Shown: in pieces, positions 5,358-5,743 of the stretch
How the letters are laid out: each line of letters begins with the position of its first letter
Position numbering within the stretch: position 1 is the first letter of the stretch
NCBI GenBank assembly: GCA_017464045.1
Contig: JAFUEG010000237.1
Location: 1-5,743, forward strand
DNA length: 5,743 nucleotides
Source: Lachnospiraceae bacterium
GTDB taxonomy: Bacteria; Bacillota_A; Clostridia; Lachnospirales; Lachnospiraceae
Direction of reading: 5' to 3'
Notes under the pieces: generated by a model
Told to the model about the DNA's origin: nothing
What the model saw: the letters and a program-made list of their open reading frames with translations, nothing else
Databases searched by the model: none
Position numbers and translations under genes: made by a program

Positions 5358-5743
5358 TCAGTCCATCTCAAGTGAATCGATGATTATATCACCGAAAAGT
5401 CCATCCTGCTTTATCGCGATATGTCCTACCTTCATAAGCTCAAGTATTGCAAGAAATGTGACAATAATACTTTGCTTTGAACGTCCTGTTTCAAGAAGCG
5501 TTCTGAAATTAATACCCTTTAAGCCTTTTATGGATGCTCTTATTTCAAGCATCTTATCTTCGATATTAACCTCTTCCTTTTCAATAGTACCGAATTTACT
5601 TCTTATAGGGTCAACTCTGTCAACGGTTCGATTCATAACCTCGTTAAATATTGCATTTAACTGGGCAAGTGTAGTATCACCTATAACCTCGGCAGGATCG
5701 ATTTCTTCTTTGAAGTTTTTTACTTCATCAGGACTGGACGGTG
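5358..5743 (-). CDS. scpA: Segregation and condensation protein A (ScpA), C-terminal part
   Basis: The frame is open from the stop at 5358-5360 to the window edge, so this is the C-terminal 128 residues of the ScpA kleisin, whose usual length is about 240-270. The ATG at 5634-5636 is internal: the frame continues upstream of it without a stop (PSSPDEVKNF, EEIDPAEVIGDTTLAQLNAIF, NEVMNRTV), and this residue pattern is that of ScpA. The end carries the C-terminal winged helix that contacts the Smc head: FRTLLETGRSKQSIIVTFLAI, LELMKVGHIAIKQDGLFGDI. ScpA bridges the two Smc heads and holds the ScpB dimer on its middle region. It is upstream of scpB on the same strand, an arrangement conserved across Firmicutes. 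The N-terminal half and the promoter lie beyond the window. Confidence 0.94.
   Translation of the reverse strand, partial: PSSPDEVKNFKEEIDPAEVIGDTTLAQLNAIFNEVMNRTVDRVDPIRSKFGTIEKEEVNIEDKMLEIRASIKGLKGINFRTLLETGRSKQSIIVTFLAILELMKVGHIAIKQDGLFGDIIIDSLEMD

Overview
The window is AT-rich, with full Shine-Dalgarno sites and low-GC codon use. It looks like chromosome from an endospore-forming Firmicute of the class Clostridia, probably family Lachnospiraceae. That placement rests on gene content and codon style, not on a marker gene. Both dipicolinate synthase subunits are present, which points to a spore former. All the recognisable genes are core or cell-surface functions. I see no phage, CRISPR, tRNA or transposase gene.

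Layout from left to right. (1) Positions 1-272, minus strand: the N-terminus of an exported protein with a signal peptide and the start of a CBM2-like beta domain, cut by the window edge. It has a near-consensus sigma-A promoter at 330-358. (2) Positions 434-468: a near-perfect hairpin terminator. (3) Positions 477-3116, minus strand: a compact three-gene cluster, D-Ala-D-Ala carboxypeptidase, then dpaA (spoVFA), then dpaB (spoVFB), with gaps of 35 and 34 bases. This combines a penicillin-binding carboxypeptidase with dipicolinate synthesis, which suggests a spore cortex and core dehydration unit. (4) Positions 3117-3359: a divergent intergenic region with a strong plus-strand promoter (TTGAAA, 17-base spacer, TATAAT) and a structured leader of about 77 nt. 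(5) Positions 3360-4469, plus strand: an HD-GYP domain protein, probably a cyclic-di-GMP phosphodiesterase. (6) Positions 4477-4698: a 222-nt imperfect palindrome filling the gap between two convergent genes. (7) Positions 4702-5743, minus strand: scpB, then scpA (C-terminal part only), the non-SMC subunits of the chromosome condensin.

The two features that gene content does not explain are the long palindrome, with 25/25 perfectly complementary bases in its inner arm, and the structured leader of the HD-GYP gene. No gene here is clearly a new system; the novelty candidates are the non-coding elements.
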